This document shows positions 1-11,670 of a DNA stretch of 64,000 nucleotides, piece after piece. The first letter of the stretch is position 1. The number at the start of each line of letters is the position of its first letter. Source of the stretch: Hypomesus transpacificus. Its lineage: Eukaryota; Chordata; Actinopteri; Osmeriformes; Osmeridae. A program made the translations under genes and the position numbers. The notes below the pieces were generated by a model. The model had not been told where the DNA came from, ran no database searches, and saw only the letters and a program-made list of their open reading frames with translations. Location: NCBI RefSeq assembly GCF_021917145.1, contig NC_061070.1:15028950-15092949 (forward strand), given 5' to 3'.

Positions 1-3000
1 TTATGCTGCGGTAGGCTGACCTAACCTTGCAAAGACAGCTGGATTAGCGAGATAGGGACCACGCGAGAATCCAACTCGACAAACTCCAAGTTATTAGTTT
101 GCGCCTGAACCACAGTGGTCCGGACCAAACAGCGTGCTATGAGGAACTACTGGCAGCTAAGGGAGAGAGTGAAGTTAGCCTGTGATAGACGATGATAGAC
201 AGATGGTTAATCCAATACCTGCCAAGTATTTTTGCCAGCCTTTTGTGCCAGCCTTTTTCCGAACAGTTTCCCAGGGCGACTTATGCAAAAACAGGTTAAG
301 GTCGAGCTGTTCAGGTCTCCAAATTCACTGTATGGCCCTGATTCTTCAAGTTGTCATGCAGTTCTCTGCGTTGCTATGCCAACTGTGAAGCGATGTCAAC
401 ATCCATCTATCAACATTCAGTCAACTGAATTTGTTTTTTCAAAGAAGCATTCCACAACCTACAATTACCCAACTGGACACCTGAAAGAAGTAAACACCCC
501 GTGAAAAGACTCAAGGTGTTTGCTACAAGATGGACAAACTTCACCATAGCAACACTAGCCCTAAACACCATAGTCAAGTGAGGCATTTCTAGATCAGAAC
601 AGCAGTGGAAATCTTTCGGGGCAGGTCTCAACCAGGACCTGGTGGTAGGAGCTCTTTCCTGCAGTATGGTTGACTATGTGGAGGTTCTGTCCAGACCACT
701 GGGACTGAAACAACAGTGAAACAACAGTGGGAGTCAGATGGCTGAGCGGTGAGGGAGTCGGACTAGTAATCCGAAGGTTGCCGGGTCGATTCCCCGCCGT
801 GCCAAATGACGTTGTGTCCTTGGGCAAGGCACTTCACCCTACTTGTCTCGGGGGGAATGTCCCTGTATTTACTGTAAGTCGCTCTGGATAAGAGCGTCTG
901 CTAAATGACTAAATGTAAATGTAAACAAGGGTCTAGGAGCCTCTGTAGGGCCTAACACTTATGGCCTTGTAATCAAGACGCCACTGTGTCCCAGGTGACT
1001 GCTGTTCAGCCCTGCAGGCTCAGAGCAGATGCTGGTATTTCCAAAGACTGTGGTCTCATGATCTCTCTTCCTCATGGTTCATACCTACTGGCCAGAGAGT
1101 CAATGTGTGGAGCTTATGGCTATGTTCACATTCCAGAGGAGCTAGAAGAACCCTAGAGGTTATTCTCTGATCCAACGTGTTTAAAGATGAAAGCATGTGC
1201 TTTTCTACAGCGCTGCTGCTTCATGGAGGTCAGATCATTATTTTTCAAAGGTTGCATCTTAGAAGGCCTAAGTGGCCCATGTGCAAGTAAGTACATTAGT
1301 AGACTGGACCACATCTCCTACAGTGGAGCGTTTTATCACCATAACCATATGAGATGCACTAAAGGTTAGGCGGCAGACTATCATCTCATAGGTCATGTTA
1401 TGAATACACCTCTATTCATAGGACTAGGTGGATAGGAGGACAGTCTCATGAATCAAATCCGATGGGTCTATGTGATCCCCAGAGACAACAAATCACTGTG
1501 GGGGGCACCTGCCGCCTAAGAGGGTCATGGTGTGAGTATCGTCGTCCTTTGCCCCCCTCGTTAATGAGGCCCAGAGAAACTCCAAGATGCTCCTCTAACA
1601 TGCCGTCCTTCTCCCACCCCCCTACCCCTCAACTCCAGTCACCTGCTGCTATACCCTCCTGCCCCTAGTCCTGCTACCTTACCCAATAGTCCCCCGTCCC
1701 CCCCCTTTCCCGTCCCCCCCCCCCCGCCCTGTGCTTTTACAACCTCAAGAATCTTGTAAGCAACACCGGAGAGACTGCTGGCACAGCCCTTTTTATAAAA
1801 AGATGAACATTATCTGTTTTCTGCTACACCCAAACACACTCACACACGTTGACAAGCATGCACACTCGTATGCAGGCATGCACACATGCACGAAGTCAGT
1901 GCCTCAAAGTTTTTGTAGTATGCCAGTAAGAGGTTTATTTTTACATGGTACACTATAGCCTTGGCAGAGTACCAGACTCACAATGGAGACTCTCTTAGTC
2001 ATGTCACCCTGTTATCAATACCAGACATAGTGATGGGAACCAAAGGATGCAAGACTGCTGATAAGTCACAAAGCGTGTTGTTTACTCCAGAGGGAAGATT
2101 GTCTCTTCTACTGGCATGCCTAAGAACACAAAACACTCAGTGTATTAAGAAACAAGACTATTCAAAGAGTAGGTTAGTTCGGATCGCAGGGGTGTTCTTT
2201 CATGTTATTTTTATCGAAAAGTAGATTTACATCAGTAATATATCAAAATGCTGTATTGTGTGTACTTAACTGTCTGCTGCTAGACATTAAATTATCATTT
2301 AATGAGTATTTTCCTAACTAAACAGAAGTATTCAGTTATAATACTTTTTACTTTTTTACACTTCTATTTATCTTGTGGCTCTTCAGTGCTCCTTGCTCTA
2401 ACCAGCCTCTGGAGATGATACGATTCCTATGAGCAAAATAGGGAATGTTTGCTCAAAATTGAGCTACTGTACGCCTACCTCATTAACCTTTTGATGTTTA
2501 GGTCTAACCACAACCAATGTGAATTTCAATGACTGGGCCTTTCCCAGAGCCTTATCCTCAGGTATAAAGGGGCTTCAGTCAGACTATATACTCTTGCACG
2601 GTATACAAATAATTAAAGAAAATGTAAACTGAACATGTAAAATTACAGTAGAGTTATGTAGATAAGGCTACTTGGTTGTTGCCCATCACAACACTTCACG
2701 TGTTTTTACAATGTTCTCCACTCTCGTTCTGTGTTTGGGATATTGACAAAAACGCATCCTCTTCTAGCAAAGCTCTGACAAGGTCTTGCGCAGACTCGCC
2801 TCGCTTCCCTCATTAGTCTTCGCACTATATTTTTAAATTGCTAAAGGTGTATATACAGTGACCGTCCACAGATTGTTGACTATTGCTTCGCCGAATATTA
2901 TTGGAATAAAGACTCTGATGGTGACCTGAAACAACCAAAACCCCCAAACAAGAAGCCACAAACCGGAGTATGCAGTGACTGTCACTTGCAATTGCTTGAT

Positions 3001-3388
3001 GCTAGTTAGCTAGCTAGCCTGTGGGTGCAACATAACACAAGGCTAATCAAATGGTCATGAGGAACATGCAATTATCTAGTGTCAAGAGGCACTTCACTTG
3101 CTGGAATTCAAGGTGACATTAGCTAGCAAGTCAGTAGCTAACATTCGCTAGCGACCTAACGTCTCTAGAGCCTGTAGTACAGGCAGCCACAAGCTAGCCA
3201 AAGCTAATGACATCCTCTTCTGTACTTCTGTGATGAACCAAGCAAGGACCCATAGTTTACGACACAGCTAACTGGCAAAACTAACATTTTTGATTTACTA
3301 TTGTTGCAAGTAGACAAATATATTATGCTGGCAAAGACCAGGTCAAATAAAATGACAAACGTTGGTCCTGGTTGCTAGTATGGCATAC
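1..3388 (-). other. adss2: adss2 intron 1 (partial)
   Basis: This stretch lies downstream of the only adss2 exon in the window, on the minus strand. I found no second adss2 exon in it: no frame encodes the expected continuation with the GGNNAGHT motif. It is therefore read as part of a long first intron. Apart from the SINE at about 733-931 and short low-complexity runs (poly-C near 1700, repeats of agct near 3005), I see nothing else in it. Open frames here are short and unlike known proteins. Confidence 0.7.
733..931 (+). repeat. tRNA-derived SINE
   Basis: The 5' part looks like a tRNA of the Leu/Ser class, with an A box near 740 (tggctgagcggt) and a B box near 776 (ggttgccgggtcgattc). A body containing the cttgggcaaggcacttcacc motif follows. 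The 3' tail (tcgctctggataagagcgtc, then aaatgtaaatg repeats) is of the kind shared between SINEs and LINEs in salmonid-related fish. It lies in adss2 intron 1. I could not define target-site duplications. It is not a functional tRNA gene, because the anticodon arm and acceptor pairing are degenerate and it is fused to SINE body sequence. Confidence 0.85.
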
Positions 3389-3580
3389 CTGACATCTGCA
3401 AACGATATCGGCGTCCTGGGCCAAAAGATCCACAACTTTCCCCTTGCCTTCATCGCCCCATTGAGCCCCTAAAACCACGGCCACTTTGTTACCAACATCT
3501 GGTCTGGTTATTTGTGGTTCTGTGATGTTGCCGTGGGCTCCACCGTTCTGAGCCTCAGCTTGATTCCCACTATGCGACAT
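3389..3580 (-). CDS. adss2: adenylosuccinate synthetase, first coding exon
   Basis: Adenylosuccinate synthetase joins IMP and aspartate using GTP to make adenylosuccinate, the first committed step from IMP to AMP in the cytosol. This exon encodes residues 1-64: a low-complexity N-terminus, then the family signature around residues 36-50 with WGDEGKGK. The Asp of that motif (residue 43) matches the catalytic Asp13 of the E. coli enzyme. The exon ends in CRCQ exactly at a GT donor (3388-3387), the same place as I recall for human ADSS2. The muscle isozyme gene adss1 is the main alternative, but the ADSS2-like N-terminus and the catspere-desi2 neighbours favour adss2. The remaining exons lie beyond the left edge. 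Confidence 0.93.
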
Positions 3581-3893
3581 GACCGATTCCCTGTAGAGGC
3601 TAAGTGGGCTTCAGATAGTGCGTTCCTCTGTTTGCTTGCTCGCTTGTGGCCAGACATTGATAGCGTGCATTACGTATGACAGCCAGTCAGTCCCGCCCAC
3701 CACCACCGTCTGTTCACGAGCACACAACGAAGAACGTCGTGTTGTTGATGTTTGTGTATGTGTGTGTGTGTGTGTGTGTATGTGTGCGCGCGCGCGAATT
3801 TCTCGTAGACCTTGAACACCCCAAATACTTATGGTTTGACAGTTGAATGGTAGTTGGCGCGTTAACACACACACAATGACCAGTTGGACAGAC
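3581..3893. promoter_or_regulatory. shared adss2/catspere divergent promoter region
   Basis: Only 313 bases separate the start codons of adss2 (minus) and catspere (plus). Both 5' untranslated regions and both promoters must therefore lie here, unless non-coding first exons are hidden elsewhere. The interval holds a (GT)n run with a (CG)n segment at 3752-3796. I saw no clear TATA box. A bidirectional promoter is an inference from spacing. Confidence 0.5.
3752..3796. repeat. GT/CG dinucleotide microsatellite
   Basis: This is an alternating purine-pyrimidine run, mostly TG, ending in a short CG stretch. It sits in the narrow gap between two divergent genes. Such runs can adopt left-handed DNA; whether this one does is not shown. 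Confidence 0.95.
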
Positions 3894-6800
3894 ATGATGT
3901 GCAAGATGTTTATGTTGTTTTCTATCCTTCTCCTCAGGATTGATTTCAGTTTTGGGGCATGGAGGTACATTTGCCTGACTGTACATCATTATAGTCTATA
4001 GTCTGAACACTTAAGCTAAAATAAGATAATGGACCGAAATAGATTTTTAGCTACAGTTTGTGCTATACTGTACTGTATGTTAGCTTGACAGCTATCTATC
4101 GTATTTTACCCTTCTGTTCCCAAAAATATTCTGTCGGTAATTTTAAACTTAATTTACTTTGCAGATACAGTAATAATATGAACGATGAAGATTTTTTCAC
4201 CATATCAGATAGAGTAAGTTGGAGTACCACTTTGAAGCCTACTGTAGCAAGACTTCTCACTTGCAAGCTAACCTATCAAGAAATTATCATATTCCTGTAA
4301 TCTTTTCTTCAACGCCAGGTATTCCTCAGGTATACTCAAGATGACTTTGTTGAGTGGTTGTACCCTGAGAGCTGTAGTTTGAACAACAAAAGGTAATAAA
4401 AAAAAACCTGTCTGCTGACGATGGCACCCTCGATAAGCTCATTACTAAACTGTCTCTAAAACATTGTTGCTTTGAGACAGTTTTATATGTCGCCTGCTTT
4501 TCTTCGCTCGCGTTTTTCAGTGTGGTTGATTATCTCAACACTTGATCTTAACTTATCTTGACTGGAACAATGATTACATTCTAGCTCCCCAATGGGAATC
4601 ATGACATGCATGACCGATGGCCTGAAAAGAGTAAAGCCACTGGTGACTGTAAGTACCCAGTATGCACACTTTGGTTATAAATTAATTAATTACCTTAGAA
4701 TAGATTAAAATTAATTGTAACACACTTAAGGGGGAGGAGGAGGACACCAGATTTCTCTACATCAAAGATTCCGTCTTCAGTTTTGCTTGGTACGCTGTAA
4801 TGCCTACACAAAGGTAATGTTGAAAAACCTGTACACATTGAGATCAGCTTAACAACAAGTTATTAGGTTCTAATTTCTTGTTACTTATTTTAGTATTTAA
4901 CTCAAAAGTTTTTTGTGACGTATCTTTCAAATATTTTGTCTATTTTGGACAAGGCTTATTCAATTACCCTGGTTACTGTTTAATAGGATTGCTAAGACCA
5001 GTGTTATGAGACTGTTGCACTTATCTGGCACAGTTGAAATCATATTTGCCACATTTTGTTTCCTCTGTAGAAATTCCACAGGCACATTCCTCAAGGTACA
5101 GTAGACTGAACAGTAGCTGTACACTGACCAGATGAGTGGATGAATGGAGGTCTGTGCCACATGTAGAAAGCCAATTCTCCATGATTACATGCTTACAGTA
5201 TATCAGAAACAATTTTTTCTCGCATCATAGTAATGCAGAACTGCATTATGTATATTCCGTGATAAGGATGTTATTTAACCTTTGATTCTTGTTTATATTT
5301 CAGACAGTGAGAATGTGGATCTTTGCCCCAGAGAAAGCAGCCGCGTCTGAAATCGACAACAAAGCACTTCAACCTACAACGGTGTGTGTAATGCAGGGAA
5401 CACTATTCAGTGACCATACAGGTGTGGTAAAGAACGTGTTCTCAATCCAAAGAGGACCTCCGGACAAAATGCTCTCCAAGCATAACGCTACTTGCTTTGG
5501 AGATATCGATACATGCTAGATGACGTACCTGTAACCAAGTGGCGTCCCATTTCCTAGGGCTACCTTACCCCTTACTTTCGAGGGCCAAGGGGAAGGGGTA
5601 AGTTAAGGGGAAGGGGTAAGGGGGAGTATTGGGATTCGGCCTTAATCTTGGGTCTTCAGATATGCAATACAGCGAAAACCAGGTGAAGCCTATCAGTTAG
5701 GCCCTTTTTGGGTTTGCTATTTACCAATCATTGCTGTGTTTTCTCATTTATCATGCAGCTATCTCGATACTTGACCAAGCAGTTCTTCAACCTGGGCCAG
5801 TACCCAGAGATCACACTGGCATCCAGGGAAACTATCCAGGGAAATTTCCACGAGGATGGGTGGGTTGTTTTTTTCTTTCTTTCACAATATCCCTTTTCTT
5901 GTGATAAAGGACCACAGCAGTCCTTGTGACATCATTTACTTTCAGGGTTGAGTCTGAACTTCTGAACCTGCTATTAAACAAATCTGTTCTCGACTACAGA
6001 TACTGGGAAGCGGATGTCCCTGGCAACAGGAAATACTACAGCTTCTTCATAAACGCTCAGCCAATTAACTTCCAGCATCGCTTCATCATATCTAGCCAGT
6101 ATACCTTTTTTTGGTTAGAAGAGGAGAGGCCTTACAGTGGACAAGAAGTGTCCTTACGACTGGCCCCAGGCAGCTACATGGCTTTGTTGAGGGGCACTTG
6201 TAAGTCATATCGTAGCATTCTCCTGACACAACTTGGCTGCTACTTCACGCAGGATGGCTTCAGAAGTTATGTGGAACTGAAGGTGGAGCCAGGTTTGGTG
6301 CCTGTGCCGCCCGAGGGCTACTTCACTGTGGAACAAAGTGCCGTGCTAGAGGACGGCATCCTCTTCCTTATAAACGGCACCCTCTACTGGCGGGACATGC
6401 ATCAGCGTACATTGACCTCACACCCCAGGTTGTCCCTCAAGTCCGTGAAGGGGATGTACCAGAGGACCAGTTGTGTAAACTACTACCCCTTGCAGGCCAG
6501 TTACTTGCCCCAAGGAGGGCTGACAGATGTCTGACTTTCCCATAATGGTAATCTCTGAGTGTGCAAGAATTGAAGTTCTCATACTTCTGTGTGTGTGTTT
6601 TTTGTTCAGGACATGGAACTGGGAACGTTGCTTGCATGGGAGGACCATAGGCTACTCATGGGCTCTGACCCCTTCGAAGGAAGCCAGAGCAGATATTTTC
6701 AGCCGTTGCTGGCGCTGCCTCCTGATACCACCATCCTGACAGCCTCCTTTGGTTCCCAGCCAGTCACGTTAGCCTGTCTGGTGATAAACACCTCCCCCGG

Positions 6801-9800
6801 TTCCCCTTCACAGCCCTCTCTCCTCATCTACAACCTGGTGGACAAGGTCTGGAAGACCAGGTGACTCATTTGATCCTTTCGGTTGAGCTGAAGGTCCTGT
6901 CGTCTCATTAGAACACTGTTACACTGAGACTCTTAACCATCAGTATTGTAATTGACCCTGTTGGGTAAGGATAACTTGCAGCTATCCTAATATCCTAATG
7001 GATCTTAACTCTATTCATGCGACCGTCTTTAGTACCTTCCTGACCAAATTCAAGGAGGGCGAACACCCGGTCGGACCTTTTCATATGCACTTCCTGGAAT
7101 CCGCTATGAACGCGCTGCTACTGTGGAACGATCACACCATCATCTACAGCTTCAGGAACAACAATGACTGGGGCGAGTTACTCCTCACCAATGGCAACAA
7201 CGTGAACGTGGCTTCGGGGGGGGAAAAGATACACCAGGTGATCCTAGGTATGTCTCCTCCAACTTGTCAACTGCTGACTGTGTATTTTGCATGTGGCTGT
7301 ACAACTTCCGGTCTGTGTGTGTGTGTGTGATCTCCCCTCAGACGAGAAATGGAACATGTTGGTGAAAATGGAGAACAACATGCTCTATTACTGTAAAGTG
7401 GGTATGCCTGAGCTGGTGTCTTTACATGCCTGGAGAAGGCCGAACACAAGCAATGTGATCTACTTGAACCAGAAGGACCAGTTCATCCCAATTGTCCAGA
7501 CACCAGATGGGGAACTGCACAAACAGATGTATGTGGGGGGAGGGGGCTAGAGCTGTCCTGTGCAATTGCCCTAGCATGTGCAATCAAATATTAATCTTCC
7601 AAGAAATATTGTCATGATAGGCAGTTGGTTTTTAACAGAGGTTTCCTCAATTTCATTATAGTTTGTCTTCACAAAGGCAATTACAGTTGGTTTCTATTTG
7701 AATGTAACCTGTGTCCATCCCTGGTCAGGTACCCGTTACTTATGGAAACTCAGAGCTCTATGCACATGACGCACCACAGCTGCCCTTTCATCACCTTCAA
7801 GAACAGTATGACTGCACTGGCATACTACATGGACAAAGGAGACACAATTACAATTTGGGCCCAGATTGTCTATAGAGAGGGACAAGGGGTTTATGTGATG
7901 TTGCTGACCAACAACAAGCATTTGTTGGTCATCTACCAGAGGTCCCACTCTAAAATGATGCCAGAAGTCGGCACTATTAACACGGTGAGGCAGACACTTG
8001 AAATGTTTCCGAACCAGCCAGTCCCTAGGCCAAGATTTGACACAAATCTGATTGTATTCAAATGTCTGCATATGTATCATGATGAGTGAGATATAAAGCA
8101 CTTGTTTAAAAAGTTTATAAAGCTTGCCGTCTATTTCAGACTATCACAATCAGTCAGAAAGTGGACTACGAAAATGTCGAGAGATACTCGGATCTGATGT
8201 CAGTACTTAAGCCAGTCTCACTGTTAAAAAGTTGTTTGACCGATGCTGTAAAATGTGGTGATAAAATACATGTTTCCCAACACACACTGTTGTGTGTTTG
8301 CATGTTTGTTAGTATTTGACCTATTGCTGTTTGTGTCCTAGTGAACAGACCACTGGTGTTATGACCTTAGAGCTGCTTCCCAACCAGATTGGCAACACTT
8401 GTACCATGCTCGCTAACCGGGTATATTATTCTATTATATACCACAGTCCTTGTGTCACAGTAGAAATCTGAAATGTTCTTGGTTTTATTGACCATTTTGT
8501 TCACTTATGTGGTTGTGTTTACCCCTTGCTCCGTGTTGTTGACCCCATATTCCCCAGGTATCCCATATTCATGTTGGCTGCCCACCAAAGAGACACATCC
8601 GAGTTGCACGGTAGTCCGAGTCCGAAAACCAAACTGCATTTTTTGTCCATTTATCTTTTGTTTTATGTTCTGAAAACGGAATTAGAATAGTTTAGGGAGC
8701 AGTTTATCTGAGAATTGTTGTCACAGTGTCTTTTGTTGTGTCTTCACCAGGCCTTGGGGCATGACTTGTGAGATGAACACCCTCAAAAACTACACTATTC
8801 CAAGGTGGGCAAGAGATTACCTGACTCCGCCTCGATCGCTGTGGCTCTCCTGTTTAATCTTGTACACAAATATCATGTGTCAGTGAGCCTGCGTAATGTG
8901 TGTGTTTTTGTGTGTGACTGTCGTCTTATTTAAGAGATGTACTGGGGAACCACTCTAAGGATTTTTTAAGAGAGGATTTGGTAAGTATGACTTTATACGT
9001 CCTGCTGGCTTGCCTAGACAGTAGCCCGTAGCTATGCACGCCATTCTAGTACTGCCATGGTGCACCTGCTCTGAAAAGTCTGTCTGAAACATTGTTGGTT
9101 GACCTCAACACCGAATTATAAACACCAAAGTCACTTATCACTGATATTAGACACAAATATCCCGTAATGCTCTTCTGTAACTTAGATTATAATCAAGGGT
9201 TTGTTGCAGGTGGTGGAATACGACTGGGAGAAATTTGGATGTCTTCTCAAACTACACTACAGTACTGAATTTAATCCCCACTTAGACCTGTGAGTGCAGG
9301 AGAAGACTTCTGAATTCTGCTGTTCCTCAAAGGGTTGGAAAATTTTCCAGCACATTTCTTATATCTTCCTCAGGTACGATGGGAATACTTTCATCAAAAG
9401 TGTGGATGCCAACTACATTATCTGGGAGATCTTTGGACGGAATGACTATTCCTTCAATGAGACCATGCGACAGGTAGCTACAGTGCACTGAGATCAGCAT
9501 GCGTACGTGTGTGTCGTTACTATAGTGACCTTGTTGGGTGGCTGTGTCCTGTAGATGAATTGTCTGTCTGAGGCCCAGACCTGGACGTCCAAGCTGACTG
9601 GGGGCAAGAGTCCGGAGACAGCCTGGGGCCCTGAGGTTGGAACTGTCTCTCTAGACTACAATATTTTTAATATTTTATATTTATATTTTTAATTATTTTT
9701 AACAGATCCATAATTCAGTCAAATAGGCTTGTTTAAAGTAGTGTATCTAAAGAATGGTGCAACTGAGATTCATGATATGCATCATATATATTGCTCAGGA

Positions 9801-10545
9801 TTTGTGTTACACAGTACATTGAGCCTGCCTGTGAATTACCCTTTTCAAATAGTCCTTTAAGGGAAATTCAGATGAGGTGGATGAAACTGTATTTGAACGG
9901 TGCCTCTATGCCAACAGAACTACAGGAGCTGTTTTACGGTGGTGCCTGACCAGCTGGGAGACCTGGACCAGCCTTACGAGATCCTGAACCGGAGTTCTGG
10001 GAACTACCTGACCTTCTCACAAGTGGACAGTGCCATCTATGTGTTCCGGGTGAAAATATTGGACCCCAATTACAGGTAACACGCTTGAGGTTTTGGTGAT
10101 TAAACCTCCTTGGGGACTTAGGGGTTAGTGGTTTTGAAGTCATGGATGTGTCTTCTTTCTTCAGCTTCTGTGATCTGACTGCTGTGTTCGCTGTCCAGAC
10201 ATTTGGCATTAGCCGTCCGTAAGTAGTTGTTTTTTGTGATAACATTTGACATACGATTCATATCCTGATAAGTAATGAGTGGAAACATGGTTATATACAA
10301 CATGTTTATTCTGGATTTGTCACCTTTTGTTAGCTTGTGCAGGTCTAGGTCTACATTGTGCTTTAGCTGCCTAACCATTAACTAATGTGTGCATCTTATT
10401 TTCTTTTAGGAAGTATGAATATCTAACTGTGTATGTGGCTTTGATTTTCGCCTTCCTCTCTCTCTGCATACTGGGCTACAGTTACTGTCGATATGTCCAA
10501 ATCTTCCGTAAAGTCCTTGCTGCTAGAAAGATGAAAGACGAATAA
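3894..10545 (+). CDS. catspere: CatSper channel auxiliary subunit epsilon, 24 coding exons
   Basis: CATSPERE is a single-pass auxiliary subunit of the sperm calcium channel CatSper, with a large extracellular part. Exons: 3894-3964, 4165-4213, 4319-4392, 4585-4648, 4731-4813, 5071-5095, 5304-5381, 5759-5859, 5946-~6495, 6610-6860, 7033-7247, 7342-7528, 7729-7984, 8140-8198, 8342-8420, 8558-8610, 8751-8804, 8935-8980, 9210-9289, 9374-9473, 9555-9635, 9918-10075, 10165-10218, 10410-10545. All phases agree, giving about 967 residues (human about 951). Exon 1 encodes a signal peptide ending in AWR; the EWLYPESC and IKP/VKP regions match the family. The last exon has one membrane helix (about 18 residues after KYEYLTVYV) and a short basic tail. 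The end of exon 9 is uncertain: a GC donor after 6495 or a GT donor after 6474 both keep phase. Synteny with adss2 and desi2 supports the call. Confidence 0.9.
5071..5095 (+). other. catspere: catspere 25-base microexon
   Basis: Exon 5 ends in phase 2 (4813), but the exon at 5304 starts in phase 0, and joining them directly gives an early stop. The 25 bases at 5071-5095, between a ctctgtag acceptor and a gtaca donor, supply exactly the missing phase. They add about eight residues (NSTGTFLK), restoring the spacing seen in the human protein between the WYY-like and VWVYD-like segments. The alternative is an earlier donor after 4796, which also keeps phase but leaves the protein shorter. Confidence 0.7.
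5536..5645. repeat. interspersed repeat, MITE-like, in catspere intron 7
   Basis: This compact element contains repeated blocks of ttaccccttcc-type sequence and its complement (ccaaggggaaggggtaag, repeated). It is bounded by ggcgtcccatttcctaggg on the left and gtattgggattcggcc on the right. The inverted ends suggest a short non-autonomous DNA transposon. The family is not recognised with certainty. Confidence 0.45.
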
Positions 10546-10631
10546 GTAATGCATATATTATAACATGTTTCATATAAAGATTAGTTCCAAGTTTTTTTCT
10601 TTGATGCAGTTGCACTTTCAGATTCCTTGTA

Positions 10632-10640
10632 GTTGAATAA
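10632..10640 (+). terminator. catspere: catspere polyadenylation signal
   Basis: An AATAAA hexamer in ttgaataaaaatg lies about 90 bases after the catspere stop codon, at the usual distance for a short 3' untranslated region. Confidence 0.6.
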
Positions 10641-10649
10641 AAATGTATA

Positions 10650-11670
10650 TTCATGCACTTAAGTATTTCTATTGAGTCTACTTGAATGTAACATTTGAGA
10701 GTGGACGTGGTGTGGCATTATTATCGTGTAGTTTTTCGAATAAAAGACGTTGAACTAAGCACACGTCGTGAGTAAGCTTTTGTCCAGCAGGTGGCGATGG
10801 TATGCAGTTATTGATACTTAAACAATTTAAAACGACATTTCCCACAAACCTACGGTACATGCTTTGCTGGAGACGTTTGTGTTCCATTCGTTTCGTGTCA
10901 CCTCTTTTTGTGTCAGTCTACTTGCCGGTGGAAAAAAACGGGAGAGAGCGGGGCTGGGTATTGTTAGGTCAGTTATTCACAGTGTGTGACCGACGTCGGA
11001 GTTTTCAGTGTATATAGTGGTAATTTAACTTGAAACTCTTTTTTACAACCTAATAATACATCATGTTAGAAGCACAGTCAATGCAATCCGTGCCAGCCCA
11101 GTGCACCGCGGGGTGGTGAGGGAATCATGAAGAAATGTTTTCCGTTGTTCTTTACTTGACAGGCATCTGGTACTGTACCTCACCGTTATTTCTGCTGGAG
11201 ATTTTTTTTCATCTGGAAGGAGTAACTAACTACGGCTTTGAGGAAAGTCATATAAAGAAATGTGTTTTTTGAATGGCTATTCCTAGTTAAAACAAAACAT
11301 GTTGCGATACCAAAATAATTTCACTAAATGAGCAGTGTATGCCAGTTCAATTTATACAGCAACAACGGCGAGCAAAACCTGGCGACCTGACATCACATCT
11401 GTTTGCATGGGGAAATTGGATCGAACTAGCTACCCCTATGCGATTGCGAGACTGATGAACTTTCTATGGAACGGAATGCGTTTTCTGTTGGCACAGTTGG
11501 ATTTGCAAGCTAGTAGTAGACCGAGTGTCAGTTAACTGGAGAAAATACCAGGGAACTAGGTAGCGAGCAGGCAAATCAATAACGTGAAATATTGGGTGGC
11601 CACGGCTAGCAAGCACGCTAGCTAGCTGCCAGAGTGCACACGGACACCAGCATAGTGGAAGAAATTCCCG
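10650..11670. other. catspere-desi2 intergenic region and desi2 5' flank
   Basis: There is no convincing coding frame in this kilobase. The right end must contain the desi2 promoter and 5' untranslated region, because the desi2 start codon is at 11671. No TATA box or obvious repeat was recognised. Confidence 0.5.

Noticed and set aside
733-800. tRNA gene candidate
   Set aside because: A and B boxes are present, but the sequence is fused to a SINE body and tail and does not fold as a clean tRNA.
6187-6260. 53-base intron inside catspere exon 9 (gtaagt to gcag)
   Set aside because: Removing it would shift the frame to a stop, while reading through is open and protein-like.
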